Assembly: GCF_004001065.1 (NCBI RefSeq)
Contig: NZ_BIML01000011.1
Location: forward strand, 1-64,000
DNA length: 64,000 nt
DNA from: Paenibacillus xylaniclasticus
Lineage (GTDB): Bacteria; Bacillota; Bacilli; Paenibacillales; Paenibacillaceae
Reading direction: 5' to 3'
The position numbers and the translations under genes were made by a program. The first letter of the stretch is position 1; every line of letters begins with the position of its first letter. The notes under the pieces were generated by a model. The model was not told the DNA's origin, did not search any database, and was given only the letters and a program-made list of their open reading frames with translations. Positions 1-8,527 of this stretch are shown piece by piece.

Positions 1-201
1 TAGAGCATTCACGCGTACTGACGATAGGTCGAAGGCACACTCGGAGGTAATGATGCTTTTCGAGAAATGAGGATTTTCAGGACATGAGCTTCTCAGTGGA
101 GTTGAAACTTATCCGTTGATAATTAGACTTCTCGAGGGGCCGAGGCTGCTCTGCTGAATGAATGCAAGTCGAGTGAAGGGGGCGACAATCGCGTATTCAA
201 A

Positions 202-250
202 AGACCGCAGGCGGCGTATCTTGTAGACAAGATAGACGGCTCTGCGGTCT
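202..250 (-). terminator. Rho-independent terminator after the YcnI-like gene
   Basis: A perfect 9-bp inverted repeat (AGACCGCAG at 202-210, CTGCGGTCT at 242-250) encloses a second 7-bp hairpin (217-223 with 228-234). Read on the minus strand it is followed by a short T run (TCTTTTGAA), just downstream of the YcnI-like stop codon. The T tract is short, so termination strength is uncertain. Bases 1-200 hold no gene or recognisable site. Confidence 0.6.
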
Positions 251-269
251 CTTATTGGGAGCTTATGAA

Positions 270-917
270 TTAGCGTTTATTACGAATAATTGATAAAATC
301 AACGAAAGCACGCTGATGGCTGCAGCTGCAATGGACAGTATGAGCGGCAAATTACTATCCGACTCGTCGTCGCTTGCTTGGTCGGTTACCGGTGTCGTTT
401 GGCCGTGACCGTCGTCACTGCCTTCAGCAGATGCAGGAGTGACCGTCGTGACGGAAGCCGGCTTGTCGGCGCCTTCTCCTCCAACCCACTCTACAACTGT
501 TCCGTCGCTGTAAGTTTGGTATGCCTTCCATACAAGCTGCGCAGCATCCTCGGCAACTTTGCCGCTTACACGGAACTCCGTAAATTCCGTCTCGCTCAGT
601 CCAACGTCAGAGGACCACGTGATGGAAATGATTTTGTTGTCTGCATCTTTCTCGAGCTCATGCTTCCAGCCTTCCTTCGGTTCAACCCGGCTTACATTGA
701 TCTCCGCTGGTACTTTCACTTGTACCTTTACGGTGTTGACACCTTTCTCTTCACTTGGGACTCTTACCGCCATGACTTGATAAGTTCCTGCAGCAACCTG
801 AGGAGGCTGCACCGTTACGTGTGCGCTTGCCATTCCTGCAAACACAAGAAGACTTAACAGAACCATAATTAGTGCGGAAGCATTCCTAAACGTTCTTTGC
901 TTGAATCGAAACATCAT
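270..917 (-). CDS. YcnI-like copper-binding membrane-anchored protein (DUF1775)
   Basis: About 215 aa. An N-terminal signal peptide ends at ASA, so the predicted mature protein begins with His (HVTVQPPQ). This agrees with the YcnI family, whose mature N-terminal histidine takes part in copper binding. A DUF1775 beta-sandwich domain follows, then a Ser/Asp-rich linker, and a C-terminal membrane helix with a basic tail (RNKR). The start at 917 was chosen because AGAGGCGGG lies just upstream and the signal peptide begins there; upstream in-frame codons would add a hydrophilic leader. It is the last gene of a minus-strand cluster with a CopC/CopD fusion and a two-component system. Inferred role: extracytoplasmic copper handling. 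Confidence 0.85.
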   Translation of the reverse strand: MMFRFKQRTFRNASALIMVLLSLLVFAGMASAHVTVQPPQVAAGTYQVMAVRVPSEEKGVNTVKVQVKVPAEINVSRVEPKEGWKHELEKDADNKIISITWSSDVGLSETEFTEFRVSGKVAEDAAQLVWKAYQTYSDGTVVEWVGGEGADKPASVTTVTPASAEGSDDGHGQTTPVTDQASDDESDSNLPLILSIAAAAISVLSLILSIIRNKR

Positions 918-1043
918 CAAACCCGCCTCTCTATCCGTTAATTTCCAATCTTTACACTCCACTAGTATAAGCTCCTTCTCACCCGTCTGCATGACTCGAA
1001 AGAGCTATTACATGTGACAGATTGTTGCATAACGAAGACGGTT

Positions 1044-1748
1044 CTATGAATCGTATGATGACCGATCGTGAATCCCTTGCTCTATCGCATAACGGGCAAG
1101 CTGCACCCGGTTGTCGAGATGGAGCTTTTGGAGAATATTTTTGAGATGATTTTTGACCGTATGTTCGGAAATTCCAAGCTTAGTGGCAATCTCTTTGTTT
1201 GAATCACCGAATGCTACACGTTCCAAAATATCTTTCTCACGATCAGTTAGCGGTGTAGCTGCATCCTGCTGTCTAACAGCTGGCGGCCGAGAAGCGGTAG
1301 CAGCTGATCCGGTAAATTCCTGCAGCATTCTTGCTGCAAGCTCCTTAGACATCGGAGCTTCATCATGCGCAACAGCGCGCAAATATTCCAGCCATGCAGA
1401 TGGCGTTAAATTTTTGAGCAAGTAGCCTTGTGCCCCCCGCTTTATTGCCTCGAACAAATCTGTAATCTCATCCGATACGGTAACCATGACGATTCTGATG
1501 GAGGGCCATCTACTTTTGATCCGCTGTGTTGCTTCTAGCCCCCCCATCCCTGGCATTCGGATATCCATAAGGATAAGATTCGGCTGCTGTTGCTGCTGCT
1601 CGATCCACTCTATAGCTTCTTCCCCACTCGTTGCCTCAGCCACGATGGTAAAGGATGGATCGGCACTAATGATTTCGCGCATTCCCTCTCTACCATGAGG
1701 ATGATCATCGACCAGCATCACTTGGATGGCAGACTGGCTATCGTTCAT
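1044..1748 (-). CDS. NarL/FixJ-type response regulator
   Basis: About 234 aa. An N-terminal receiver domain carries the acidic pair in VMLVDDHP and the phosphoacceptor Asp in LILMDIRMPG. A C-terminal LuxR-type helix-turn-helix follows (TDREKDILERVAFG, then EIATKLGISEHTVKNHL). The start at 1748 overlaps the upstream kinase stop in an ATGA, so translation is probably coupled; an in-frame ATG further upstream lies inside the kinase gene. Position between kinase, CopC/CopD and YcnI genes suggests it controls copper genes, but this is inference because no operator was identified. It is not an obvious partner for the ComP homologue about 30 kb away. Confidence 0.9.
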   Translation of the reverse strand: MNDSQSAIQVMLVDDHPHGREGMREIISADPSFTIVAEATSGEEAIEWIEQQQQQPNLILMDIRMPGMGGLEATQRIKSRWPSIRIVMVTVSDEITDLFEAIKRGAQGYLLKNLTPSAWLEYLRAVAHDEAPMSKELAARMLQEFTGSAATASRPPAVRQQDAATPLTDREKDILERVAFGDSNKEIATKLGISEHTVKNHLKNILQKLHLDNRVQLARYAIEQGIHDRSSYDS

Positions 1749-2602
1749 GTCGGTCTCCTTGATTTTTTTACAATTTGCACGACGGTTCCGCCGCTCCGAT
1801 GAAGGGCGTCTGCTTCGCAAGTCACGGTAAAGGTCCATCCCATCGCTTCCGCCCGATCACGAATCATGCGGATGCCGAACTTCCCTTTCGCCCACAGTTT
1901 GTCCTCCGCCGCCCCCACTCCATTATCTTGAACTGAAGCACGAAAGCCACCTTGCAGCGGCTCGCCAGTTATCAATAATTTCGAGGCATTCGCATGCTTA
2001 CGCACATTCATTACCGCTTCTCGTAATATTGCAAGTAGTTCCACCTGTTCCTTGCCGGTCAACAGCCCATCGGACAAACGCCAATCGAGCTGCACCTTCA
2101 ATGCTCCTCCAGCTCTCGCTTCATCAGCCAGCTCACGAATTGCATTCATCCAAGGCATATCGGTCGTAACAGGAGCGTGACGCAGATTGGCAATCGACTG
2201 CCGTACGTCTTCATATACATGGCGAACGGTGCCGCGCAGCTGCTCAGTAACGGCCGCGCGATCACCGCCATTCTCCATTTGCTCCAGCTTATCCAGCTTA
2301 ACAGACAGCAGAAATAACGATTGCGAAATACCATCATGCAGCTCGCGGGCCAGCTGCTCCCGCTCCTCGAGAGCAGCCTTCATCGCTTTCTCTCTCTGCA
2401 GCTGGTTGAGCGTGTCCTCAAGTTTCCGAAACAACTTCGTAAGCACTGTCAGCGTTACTAGCAGCACCAGAACAGGCGTCAGCATGTTACCAAGCTCCAT
2501 AGAGAGGTACGGAAGCAGAAATTGATGACGGGCATATTCCCATACGCCAAGCGTAACGGTAGGAATGAGCAGGATCGACCATTTTATTTTGTTATAGGAC
2601 AT
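1745..2602 (-). CDS. NarL-family sensor histidine kinase
   Basis: About 285 aa. Two N-terminal membrane helices lie at roughly residues 8-27 and 38-60 with almost no extracytoplasmic loop. A coiled linker, a HisKA_3 dimerisation domain with phosphoacceptor His (ARELHDGISQSLFLLSVKL) and a HATPase_c domain (REAVMNVRKHANASK N-box, DNGVGAAEDK) follow. The short sensor suggests intramembrane sensing or sensing through a partner protein. It lies 15 bp downstream of the CopC/CopD gene and overlaps the response regulator by 4 bp, so these are probably co-transcribed. The nature of the signal is inferred only from context (copper). Confidence 0.88.
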   Translation of the reverse strand: MSYNKIKWSILLIPTVTLGVWEYARHQFLLPYLSMELGNMLTPVLVLLVTLTVLTKLFRKLEDTLNQLQREKAMKAALEEREQLARELHDGISQSLFLLSVKLDKLEQMENGGDRAAVTEQLRGTVRHVYEDVRQSIANLRHAPVTTDMPWMNAIRELADEARAGGALKVQLDWRLSDGLLTGKEQVELLAILREAVMNVRKHANASKLLITGEPLQGGFRASVQDNGVGAAEDKLWAKGKFGIRMIRDRAEAMGWTFTVTCEADALHRSGGTVVQIVKKSRRPT

Positions 2603-2617
2603 AGATTGGGGCGCCTC

Positions 2618-4279
2618 TCAATAGTTCTTAAATTCCGTCGTTCTAACTAATTCATTATCATCCTTATCCATTACACGGATTTCCGCTGTCCATTGTCCCG
2701 GATGAGGAATATATGGTCCTGTCGCTCTATAGGTGTACTTACCGTAGCCTTCAAATGCATCAATCTCATCATCGACATACGGCTCAAGCGGGATATCGAT
2801 CGGAGCATCCGGATGCAGGTCCGAGCGGAACCGCAGAACGACAGATTTCGGAGCTCCCGTCTGCTCGGGCAGCCATAATTTGAGCGTTACTTTATTGTCT
2901 CCGGGCACATTCGGCGTCACACGAAGCGACAGGTGCATATCAGCACCCATCTGATGATAAGAAACGGGTTCATTAGCCGGCAAAGGACTGATGTACGTAA
3001 ACAATGCCGTCACCACAATAAGAGCCGCCATCAAGAGACCATCGAGCTTCAAAAGTGAGGCTCTAGGCAGGTCGCCGCGGCGCACTCGCGCTCTCAGCAT
3101 AGCTCCTGCCGCTATAACAAGCAGCGCTAGACCCGCCTTAACCGTCAGCATAACGCCCCATGAGGTAAGCCACAAATAAGACTTTCGCGTGATAAAGAGC
3201 ATCGTCATCCCGATGCCAGAAAGGACAAGAACGGCTAACGACGCTGCCGCGCCGCCGCTAAACTGTACCGCGAACCTCCCAGCTTCCTTCCGGTCCTTGA
3301 ACCAGAACACAAGCAGCAGCGCCAGTCCGCCGGCCCAGATTGAAGCCGCTAATAAATGTACAGCATCGAGCGCCACCGTCAATGCTTTCGGGTCGTTCGC
3401 GCTCGCGTGACCGCTCCAGCTCTCAGCTGCTAGAAGCAGTATGGCCCAGCCGATTCGAACCACTCCGCCGCCGCGAAGAACGACGAAGCCGAGCAGTGAT
3501 AATACAACGATCGATAGCCAGGTGGTGCCGACCGCTGTACGCGTCAACAGCCTTCCCCATTCCGACAGCGGCTGTCCCTCCATCACTTCCCTAGCGTGGA
3601 AAAATACATACAGGATAGAGCCAAATAAGAACGCCCGGACGGTTGCAAGCGACCAGCCGCGCACAATTGGCAACGCTTCTGGACGGTTGAATCGGACTAG
3701 ACCTGTCCACAGCATAATCCCCGCTGCGAGAAGCAGTGTTCCGTAATAAAGCACTCGTATCGCGTACAGAACGAGCTCGGCAGACGTTAGCTGCGTGGAC
3801 GCTGCCCCATGATCGGAATGGCCGAGATGGCTTTGCAGATCGAATGTCGACGCGTCCTTGGCCGCTGGCGGATTGCCAACGACAAATACATAGGAGCCGC
3901 TAATCGGATGTCCATCCTCGGAAACGATCCGATAAGCGACGGTATAAATTCCATCATCCATGCCCGGAAGATCAATCGTAACGACCGTTCGGTCGCTGTT
4001 AGTCTTCACCGACTTAACCTCAACTTCCCGTGACAGCGAATCCAATATATCGATCGATCCGACATTCGTTTCTACCGCTTCGTTAAATACCAGCTTTATT
4101 TCTTCCGGACTGTGCGTTAGACGGGCTCCCGCTTCTGGCACAGTCTCAAGCAGCTGAGCATGGGCGTCAGCCCGTGACGAGCCGTATAATAGCCCGGCTG
4201 CAATGAGCAGCAGGCTGATGATGACTCTTAAGTGAACTCTCATTCGGCTTTCGTGAAACCAATTCGCTCCAAGCTGCAA
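2618..4279 (-). CDS. CopC-CopD fusion copper transport protein (YcnJ-like)
   Basis: About 553 aa. A signal peptide (ending near SRADAHAQL) exposes a CopC domain whose predicted mature start includes the copper-ligand His of HAQLLETVP. A second His-containing stretch follows (SEDGHPISGSYVFVV). About eight membrane helices then form a CopD domain (residues about 195-470), and a C-terminal extracytoplasmic YtkA-like beta domain ends the protein. Start choice: no good ribosome site precedes the ATG at 4243, but GGGAGGAG lies 7 nt before an in-frame TTG at 4279, which I prefer. The predicted role is copper movement across the membrane, as for B. subtilis YcnJ. It heads the minus-strand copper cluster. 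Confidence 0.88.
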   Translation of the reverse strand: MQLGANWFHESRMRVHLRVIISLLLIAAGLLYGSSRADAHAQLLETVPEAGARLTHSPEEIKLVFNEAVETNVGSIDILDSLSREVEVKSVKTNSDRTVVTIDLPGMDDGIYTVAYRIVSEDGHPISGSYVFVVGNPPAAKDASTFDLQSHLGHSDHGAASTQLTSAELVLYAIRVLYYGTLLLAAGIMLWTGLVRFNRPEALPIVRGWSLATVRAFLFGSILYVFFHAREVMEGQPLSEWGRLLTRTAVGTTWLSIVVLSLLGFVVLRGGGVVRIGWAILLLAAESWSGHASANDPKALTVALDAVHLLAASIWAGGLALLLVFWFKDRKEAGRFAVQFSGGAAASLAVLVLSGIGMTMLFITRKSYLWLTSWGVMLTVKAGLALLVIAAGAMLRARVRRGDLPRASLLKLDGLLMAALIVVTALFTYISPLPANEPVSYHQMGADMHLSLRVTPNVPGDNKVTLKLWLPEQTGAPKSVVLRFRSDLHPDAPIDIPLEPYVDDEIDAFEGYGKYTYRATGPYIPHPGQWTAEIRVMDKDDNELVRTTEFKNY

Positions 4280-4492
4280 ATTCTCTCCTCCCTTCCACAT
4301 CACAACAATAAATTCTAGTATGACTGCCATTAAAGACCAGCTTACAAAATAATGAGTACATCGGTTCATTCATCATCTGAACATTATCAAAACGTTCACA
4401 AATAGGTCAACTCGATCACCGAGGCTAGAACAGTTACTTTGGCAAGGAGTATAGAATCAAAGCAGTCAAGACTAATATGCTGTCGTAATTTT

Positions 4493-4900
4493 TTACCGAT
4501 TTCGTTGGTTAGCATAATAATCAGGCCAGTAAGATTCATGGATTGCAGGGCAACCGCGATCCGTCTCCCATACATATACCCAGCCTTCAAGCTGTCTTTG
4601 CTCCACATCTTTCACCCACACCCGGTCATAATCGTTGCTTTCCTCGTATCCGTAAAACTCCTCCAGCTCATCCATCGCCGCTAGTCCAGCCTCATCGACG
4701 GTTATCCATTGACCTTTAACTAAGGAAGCTTGCTCAACTGCTATCTGATCGCGAACAAGGGCAGGATACGACCCGCAATCGACTAGCCGTCCCGCAACCT
4801 TGCCTGATTCAGAGCGAATGATATGCTGCTTCACAATGTAATGATTATGCTGATTCGGCAGCAGCGATCCATATACAAAAACTCGAAAGATTCGACTCAT
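4493..4900 (-). CDS. Gamma-glutamylcyclotransferase family protein
   Basis: About 135 aa, the normal size for the family. The N-terminal substrate-binding motif (FRVFVYGSLLPNQHN) and the downstream acidic catalytic region (MDELEEFYGYE) are both visible. Family members release 5-oxoproline from gamma-glutamyl compounds. The gene follows the 5-oxoprolinase genes on the minus strand, 18 bp after pxpA. This context fits a salvage step in which gamma-glutamyl compounds yield 5-oxoproline that PxpABC converts to glutamate. Substrate specificity cannot be read from the sequence; some members act on gamma-glutamylamines. No clear terminator was seen downstream (4380-4490). Confidence 0.85.
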   Translation of the reverse strand: MSRIFRVFVYGSLLPNQHNHYIVKQHIIRSESGKVAGRLVDCGSYPALVRDQIAVEQASLVKGQWITVDEAGLAAMDELEEFYGYEESNDYDRVWVKDVEQRQLEGWVYVWETDRGCPAIHESYWPDYYANQRNR

Positions 4901-4918
4901 CGACCGCTTCTTCCTTTC

Positions 4919-5680
4919 TTACGGAGCTTGGACTTGAACGCCACTGCGTTCAAGGGCCGTCCGGATCGCTCTTGCCCACTGAGCAGCATGCGGCCCATCG
5001 CCATGCAAACAGATCGTATCAGCAATCACTTCCGTCTCTCCCCCGTCGTATGTTGCCGCTTTCCCTCTTGTGACCATGCTGAGCGCTTGCCCGATTGCCT
5101 CGTCATCCGTTGTCAGCAATGCGTTCCGTTCCGAACGAGGCGTTAAGGTGCCGTCCGGCTTATAAGTCCGGTCAGCGAACACCTCGGATACGATAGCTAA
5201 GCCATGCGCCCGGCCCGATTCTAACAGCAGACTGCCAGATTGGCCATACAGCAGCAATCGTGAATCTATATGGGTAACAGCACGAGCAATCGCATCGGCG
5301 ATCCCTCTGTCTTTTCCTGCCATATGATAAAGCGCGCCATGCGGCTTCACATGCGCCAGCCTTCCGCCAGCAGCGTTGACAAAAGCTCGCAGCGCTCCGA
5401 TTTGATACAAGACCAAATCATATACTTCTTGCGGTGAGACAGCCAGCTCACGACGGCCGAAGCCAAGCCGATCTGGAAGGCCTGGATGTGCTCCGACCGC
5501 GACGCCAGCTGCGATGCTTTGATCGACGGCCGCTTTCATCGTATGCGGATCTCCCGCATGAAAGCCGCACGCAATGTTGACACTCGTTACGTAGGGAAGC
5601 AGCGCATCGTCTTGTCCGAATGTGTAGACGCCGTAACCTTCGCCGAAATCAGCGTTTAAATCAACCTTCAATCTGTTCAA
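4919..5680 (-). CDS. pxpA: 5-oxoprolinase subunit A (LamB/YcsF family)
   Basis: About 253 aa. Typical LamB/YcsF features are visible: VDLNADFGEG near the N terminus, SVNIACGFHAGDP, GVAVGAHPGLPDR, HVKPHGALYH and the C-terminal CLHGDGPHA. PxpA works with PxpB and PxpC in ATP-dependent hydrolysis of 5-oxo-L-proline to glutamate. The start was set at a TTG (5680) because GGAGGGG lies 8 nt upstream and known homologues begin close to the VDLN motif; an ATG at 5701 has no good ribosome site. The order on the minus strand is pxpB, pxpC, pxpA, then the cyclotransferase-like gene. Confidence 0.9.
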   Translation of the reverse strand: MNRLKVDLNADFGEGYGVYTFGQDDALLPYVTSVNIACGFHAGDPHTMKAAVDQSIAAGVAVGAHPGLPDRLGFGRRELAVSPQEVYDLVLYQIGALRAFVNAAGGRLAHVKPHGALYHMAGKDRGIADAIARAVTHIDSRLLLYGQSGSLLLESGRAHGLAIVSEVFADRTYKPDGTLTPRSERNALLTTDDEAIGQALSMVTRGKAATYDGGETEVIADTICLHGDGPHAAQWARAIRTALERSGVQVQAP

Positions 5681-5724
5681 TCCAAGCCCCTCCGTCGTCA
5701 TTAATATAGAGTTACAGCCTGATC

Positions 5725-6765
5725 TTATGGAAGTCTATAGCGAATTGCGGCTGCTAATGCTTGAAGAGCCTTAGCCCTCTCATAATCAAGCTGTTGTGCC
5801 TCTTCGTGATCTATTGCTTTAAATCGTATATAATCACCAGGCTTCGCTTGAGCAAGCAGCGGCAAATCTACTGCAGCAACATGGGCAAGCTTTGGGTAGC
5901 CGCCGGTCGTCTGACAGTCGGCGCCCAGTATAATCGGCTGCCCGCTGGCGGGCACCTGCACAACTCCCGGGACGATGCCGTGCGATAGCAGCTCGTCCCG
6001 GGTCGTACGGGCAAGCGGCGGACCTTCCAGCCGCACGCCCATGCGGTCTGAGGCGGCCGCGACGCGGTAGCGGCCGCCGTAGAAGCTGGCACGGGCAGCC
6101 GGTGTGAACTGCCCGTGCTCTCTCCCCGGCATCGCGCGCAGCACGATGCCGTCATCATCGCCGCCCGCATACGCAAGCGGCGGCGAGTACCAGGCCGCCC
6201 ATGCGGCAGCCGGGCGGCCTTCGCCTTCAGCGGCGCTTCGCTTCGCGAGCGCCGTAAGCCAAGCGGTCGCCCACGCGGAAGGGGCGACCGCCCCTGCGGC
6301 TTCGCCGCAGGGCACAGCATCGCCGGCGCGCAGCGGCCGGCCGGCGATGCCGCCGATGCCGGCACGCACGTCGGTGCTGCGGCTGCCGAGCGCCGGTGTC
6401 GTGCCGATGCCACCGGCGACCGCGATGTATGCGCGGCAGCCGGCGCGGGCGGCGCCGAACGTCAGCACCGCTCCCGCCGGCACATAGACCGGCCGCCACA
6501 TCGGAAGCTCGTGGCCGCCCACCTGCGGCGCCATATCTGCGCCGGTAATGGCGATGAGCAGGCTCGTCTCCGTCCTTAACGTCGGGCCCGCCAGCGTCAG
6601 TTCCAAGCCCGCGGCGGATTCATCATTGCCAACGAGCCAATTCGCAACGCGCAGCGCGTATTCATCCATCGCACCGCCACCGGACAAGCCCGCCCCCCGA
6701 TGGCCGGGCCGCCCACAGTCCTGCACGGTTGAGTATAAACCGGGCCTCATAACAAGCAGGCTCAT
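5725..6765 (-). CDS. pxpC: 5-oxoprolinase subunit C (biotin-dependent carboxyltransferase family, KipA-like)
   Basis: About 346 aa. Family motifs include the N-terminal RPGLYSTVQDCGRPG, GGAMDEYALRVANWL, and the C-terminal GGYPKLAHVAAVDLPLLAQ. It forms the catalytic complex with PxpB; the older name KipA reflects homology to the B. subtilis KinA-inhibitor antagonist. An ATG at 6765 overlaps the pxpB stop as ATGA with GGGGAGGAG upstream, so coupled translation is likely; an alternative ATG lies two codons upstream (6771). The middle of the gene (about 6000-6700) is visibly more GC-rich than its neighbours and Ala/Gly-rich in translation. Confidence 0.9.
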   Translation of the reverse strand: MSLLVMRPGLYSTVQDCGRPGHRGAGLSGGGAMDEYALRVANWLVGNDESAAGLELTLAGPTLRTETSLLIAITGADMAPQVGGHELPMWRPVYVPAGAVLTFGAARAGCRAYIAVAGGIGTTPALGSRSTDVRAGIGGIAGRPLRAGDAVPCGEAAGAVAPSAWATAWLTALAKRSAAEGEGRPAAAWAAWYSPPLAYAGGDDDGIVLRAMPGREHGQFTPAARASFYGGRYRVAAASDRMGVRLEGPPLARTTRDELLSHGIVPGVVQVPASGQPIILGADCQTTGGYPKLAHVAAVDLPLLAQAKPGDYIRFKAIDHEEAQQLDYERAKALQALAAAIRYRLP

Positions 6766-7529
6766 TCGCATTCTCCTCCCCGCTTATTGCCGCTGCCGTC
6801 AGCTGCCGCTTTGTTAGCTGCTGCAGCCAGCTCCTCTTCGATATGACGATACTGCTCCTCGTCGATCGGGATAAACACCACACGGTCACCCGCCCGCAGC
6901 ATTGCCGGCTCCCGACGGACGGCGTCGAACAATCTCAGCGGCGTTCGGCCGATTAACTGCCAGCCTCCGGGCACTGTCAGCGGATAGATGCCCGTCTGCC
7001 CGCCCGCTATACCGACAGAGCCCGCCGGCACCCGCGCCCTGGGACTATCGTGTCGCGGCTGGGCCAGCCGCTGCGGCAAGCCGGCCAAATAAGGAAAACC
7101 GGGTACAAAGCCAACAAGCGCAACCTGATAAGAAACTTCTGCATGCATGCGCACAAAATCAGCCTCACTTACTCCGCTTCGCGCGGCACAGGCAGCCAAA
7201 TCCGGCCCTCTCTCGCCACCGTAACAGACCGGAATTCGAAGCTCTCTAGCTTCGTTCTTCCAATCTGCTGCCGGGGCAGAAAGCAGCGATGAAAGCTCTC
7301 GCTTAGCAGCCATAAATGCCGTTTCACTACTCCCCCATAACCGCATTGGCTCATATACGACCGTTACCGTCGAATAGGCAGGAATAACATCTACGACCCA
7401 TAATAGACCAGCCCGTCTAATTCGCTCAGCCGCTTGCGCTATCGTTATCCACTCATCGCTGCATTGTTGTCCCGATTGCAGCTCGGCGACCAAGGCTCGG
7501 TCGCCAAGCGGTGATAGGTTCCACTTCAT
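6762..7529 (-). CDS. pxpB: 5-oxoprolinase subunit B (KipI-like)
   Basis: About 255 aa. Family landmarks are the N-terminal PLGDRALVAEL, the central VALVGFVPGFPYLAGLP, and GSVGIAGGQTGIYPL followed by GGWQLIGRTPLRLFD. KipI homologues may instead inhibit sporulation kinase A, but the pxpA and pxpC neighbours favour the 5-oxoprolinase role. A weak purine-rich ribosome site (CGGAGCGG) precedes the ATG. It is the first gene of the minus-strand pxp cluster and is divergent from the ABC operon beginning at 7664, so the roughly 135-bp gap should contain both promoters. Confidence 0.9.
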   Translation of the reverse strand: MKWNLSPLGDRALVAELQSGQQCSDEWITIAQAAERIRRAGLLWVVDVIPAYSTVTVVYEPMRLWGSSETAFMAAKRELSSLLSAPAADWKNEARELRIPVCYGGERGPDLAACAARSGVSEADFVRMHAEVSYQVALVGFVPGFPYLAGLPQRLAQPRHDSPRARVPAGSVGIAGGQTGIYPLTVPGGWQLIGRTPLRLFDAVRREPAMLRAGDRVVFIPIDEEQYRHIEEELAAAANKAAADGSGNKRGGECE

Positions 7530-7569
7530 CGATACGCCGCTCCGTTCCTTCTGTATCCTCTTACTGTTC

Positions 7570-7578
7570 TGGTATAAT
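7570..7578 (+). promoter_or_regulatory. Extended -10 promoter candidate for the ABC-sigma operon
   Basis: TGGTATAAT matches an extended -10 element about 85 bp upstream of the first ABC ATPase gene. No convincing -35 hexamer lies 17-18 bp upstream, so the assignment rests on the -10 alone. Confidence 0.4.
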
Positions 7579-7663
7579 TAAGTGTGGCGCATAAGCGTCT
7601 GATTGTCTATGGAGATAAAACTTTTTTATGCTTCTTCTCGTTGGATGAAGCAGGAGGGATTAC

Positions 7664-8527
7664 ATGTTAAGCGCCAATCACCTTGGCAAACGATATAAAT
7701 CGGGCTGGGCTATCCACCCCATAACAGTTTCTTTCGGACCGGGCATGCATGGCTTGCTTGGACCGAACGGAGCCGGCAAATCGACGCTGATGCGCATGCT
7801 GGCCGGTCTGCTGGCGCCTACGACCGGCAGTGCACTGCTGGGAGATAAGCCGGTATTGCGATCTTATCATTGCCGTCAACGGATCGGCTTTGTACCCCAA
7901 TCGTTCCGCATGTATGAACAATTGAGCGGCATCGAAACCGTATGCCATGCTATCCGGATGCGGGGATCAGCTTCGCAGACTGCTGCCAGGCGTGCAGCCG
8001 CTGCGCTAGAGACCGTTGGCTTATCGCTAGAGAAGGATCATCCAGTCCGCACCTACTCATCAGGAATGAAGCAGCGGCTAGGCATCGCTCAGGCGATCGC
8101 CTCCGATCCCGAAGTACTAATCATCGATGAGCCTACGGCAGGGTTGGACCCCGAAGAACGGTTCCGCCTGCGAAGCGTGCTGGCTGAGCTTTCACAGACG
8201 AGGACCGTGCTGCTCTCTACCCATGTGCTAAGCGATGTCGGAATCTGCGAGCATATACACGTCTTGAGCGAGGGGAGGCTGCTGTTCAGCGGCGGCAAGG
8301 AGCAGCTGGCCGCCCATGCGAGAGGACTTGTCTGGCATTGGGAGACGAGTGAATCGGAATGGCGGCGCCAGCCGTCGGATGGGATCGTGTCCGCAAGACG
8401 GACAGAAGAAGGACTTGAATGCCGCGCTATTGCGATGAATCAGCCCTACCCGTATGCGACAGAGACGGAGCCTACTATGGAGGAAGGGTATCTTGCACTC
8501 ATTGGTGCGAGCACTCGTCACAGATGA
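7664..8527 (+). CDS. ABC transporter ATP-binding protein (first in operon)
   Basis: About 287 aa. Walker A GPNGAGKST, Q-loop region IGFVPQSFRMYEQLSG, signature YSSGMKQRLGIAQAIA, Walker B VLIIDEPTAGLDPEER and switch His (LLSTHVLSD) are all present, so it should hydrolyse ATP. It resembles ATPases of ABC-2 type exporters. A good ribosome site (GCAGGAGGG) precedes the ATG. The stop codon overlaps the start of the large permease in an ATGA. Likely partner: the permease encoded immediately downstream. The substrate is unknown. Confidence 0.9.
   Translation: MLSANHLGKRYKSGWAIHPITVSFGPGMHGLLGPNGAGKSTLMRMLAGLLAPTTGSALLGDKPVLRSYHCRQRIGFVPQSFRMYEQLSGIETVCHAIRMRGSASQTAARRAAAALETVGLSLEKDHPVRTYSSGMKQRLGIAQAIASDPEVLIIDEPTAGLDPEERFRLRSVLAELSQTRTVLLSTHVLSDVGICEHIHVLSEGRLLFSGGKEQLAAHARGLVWHWETSESEWRRQPSDGIVSARRTEEGLECRAIAMNQPYPYATETEPTMEEGYLALIGASTRHR

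Noticed and set aside
1044-1748. Considered as the missing ComA partner of comP
   Set aside because: LuxR-type response regulator, but coupled to its own kinase and copper genes about 30 kb away; no reason to link it to ComP.
6762-7529. KipI-type sporulation kinase inhibitor as main function
   Set aside because: The pxpA and pxpC neighbours and the cyclotransferase gene favour the 5-oxoprolinase role.
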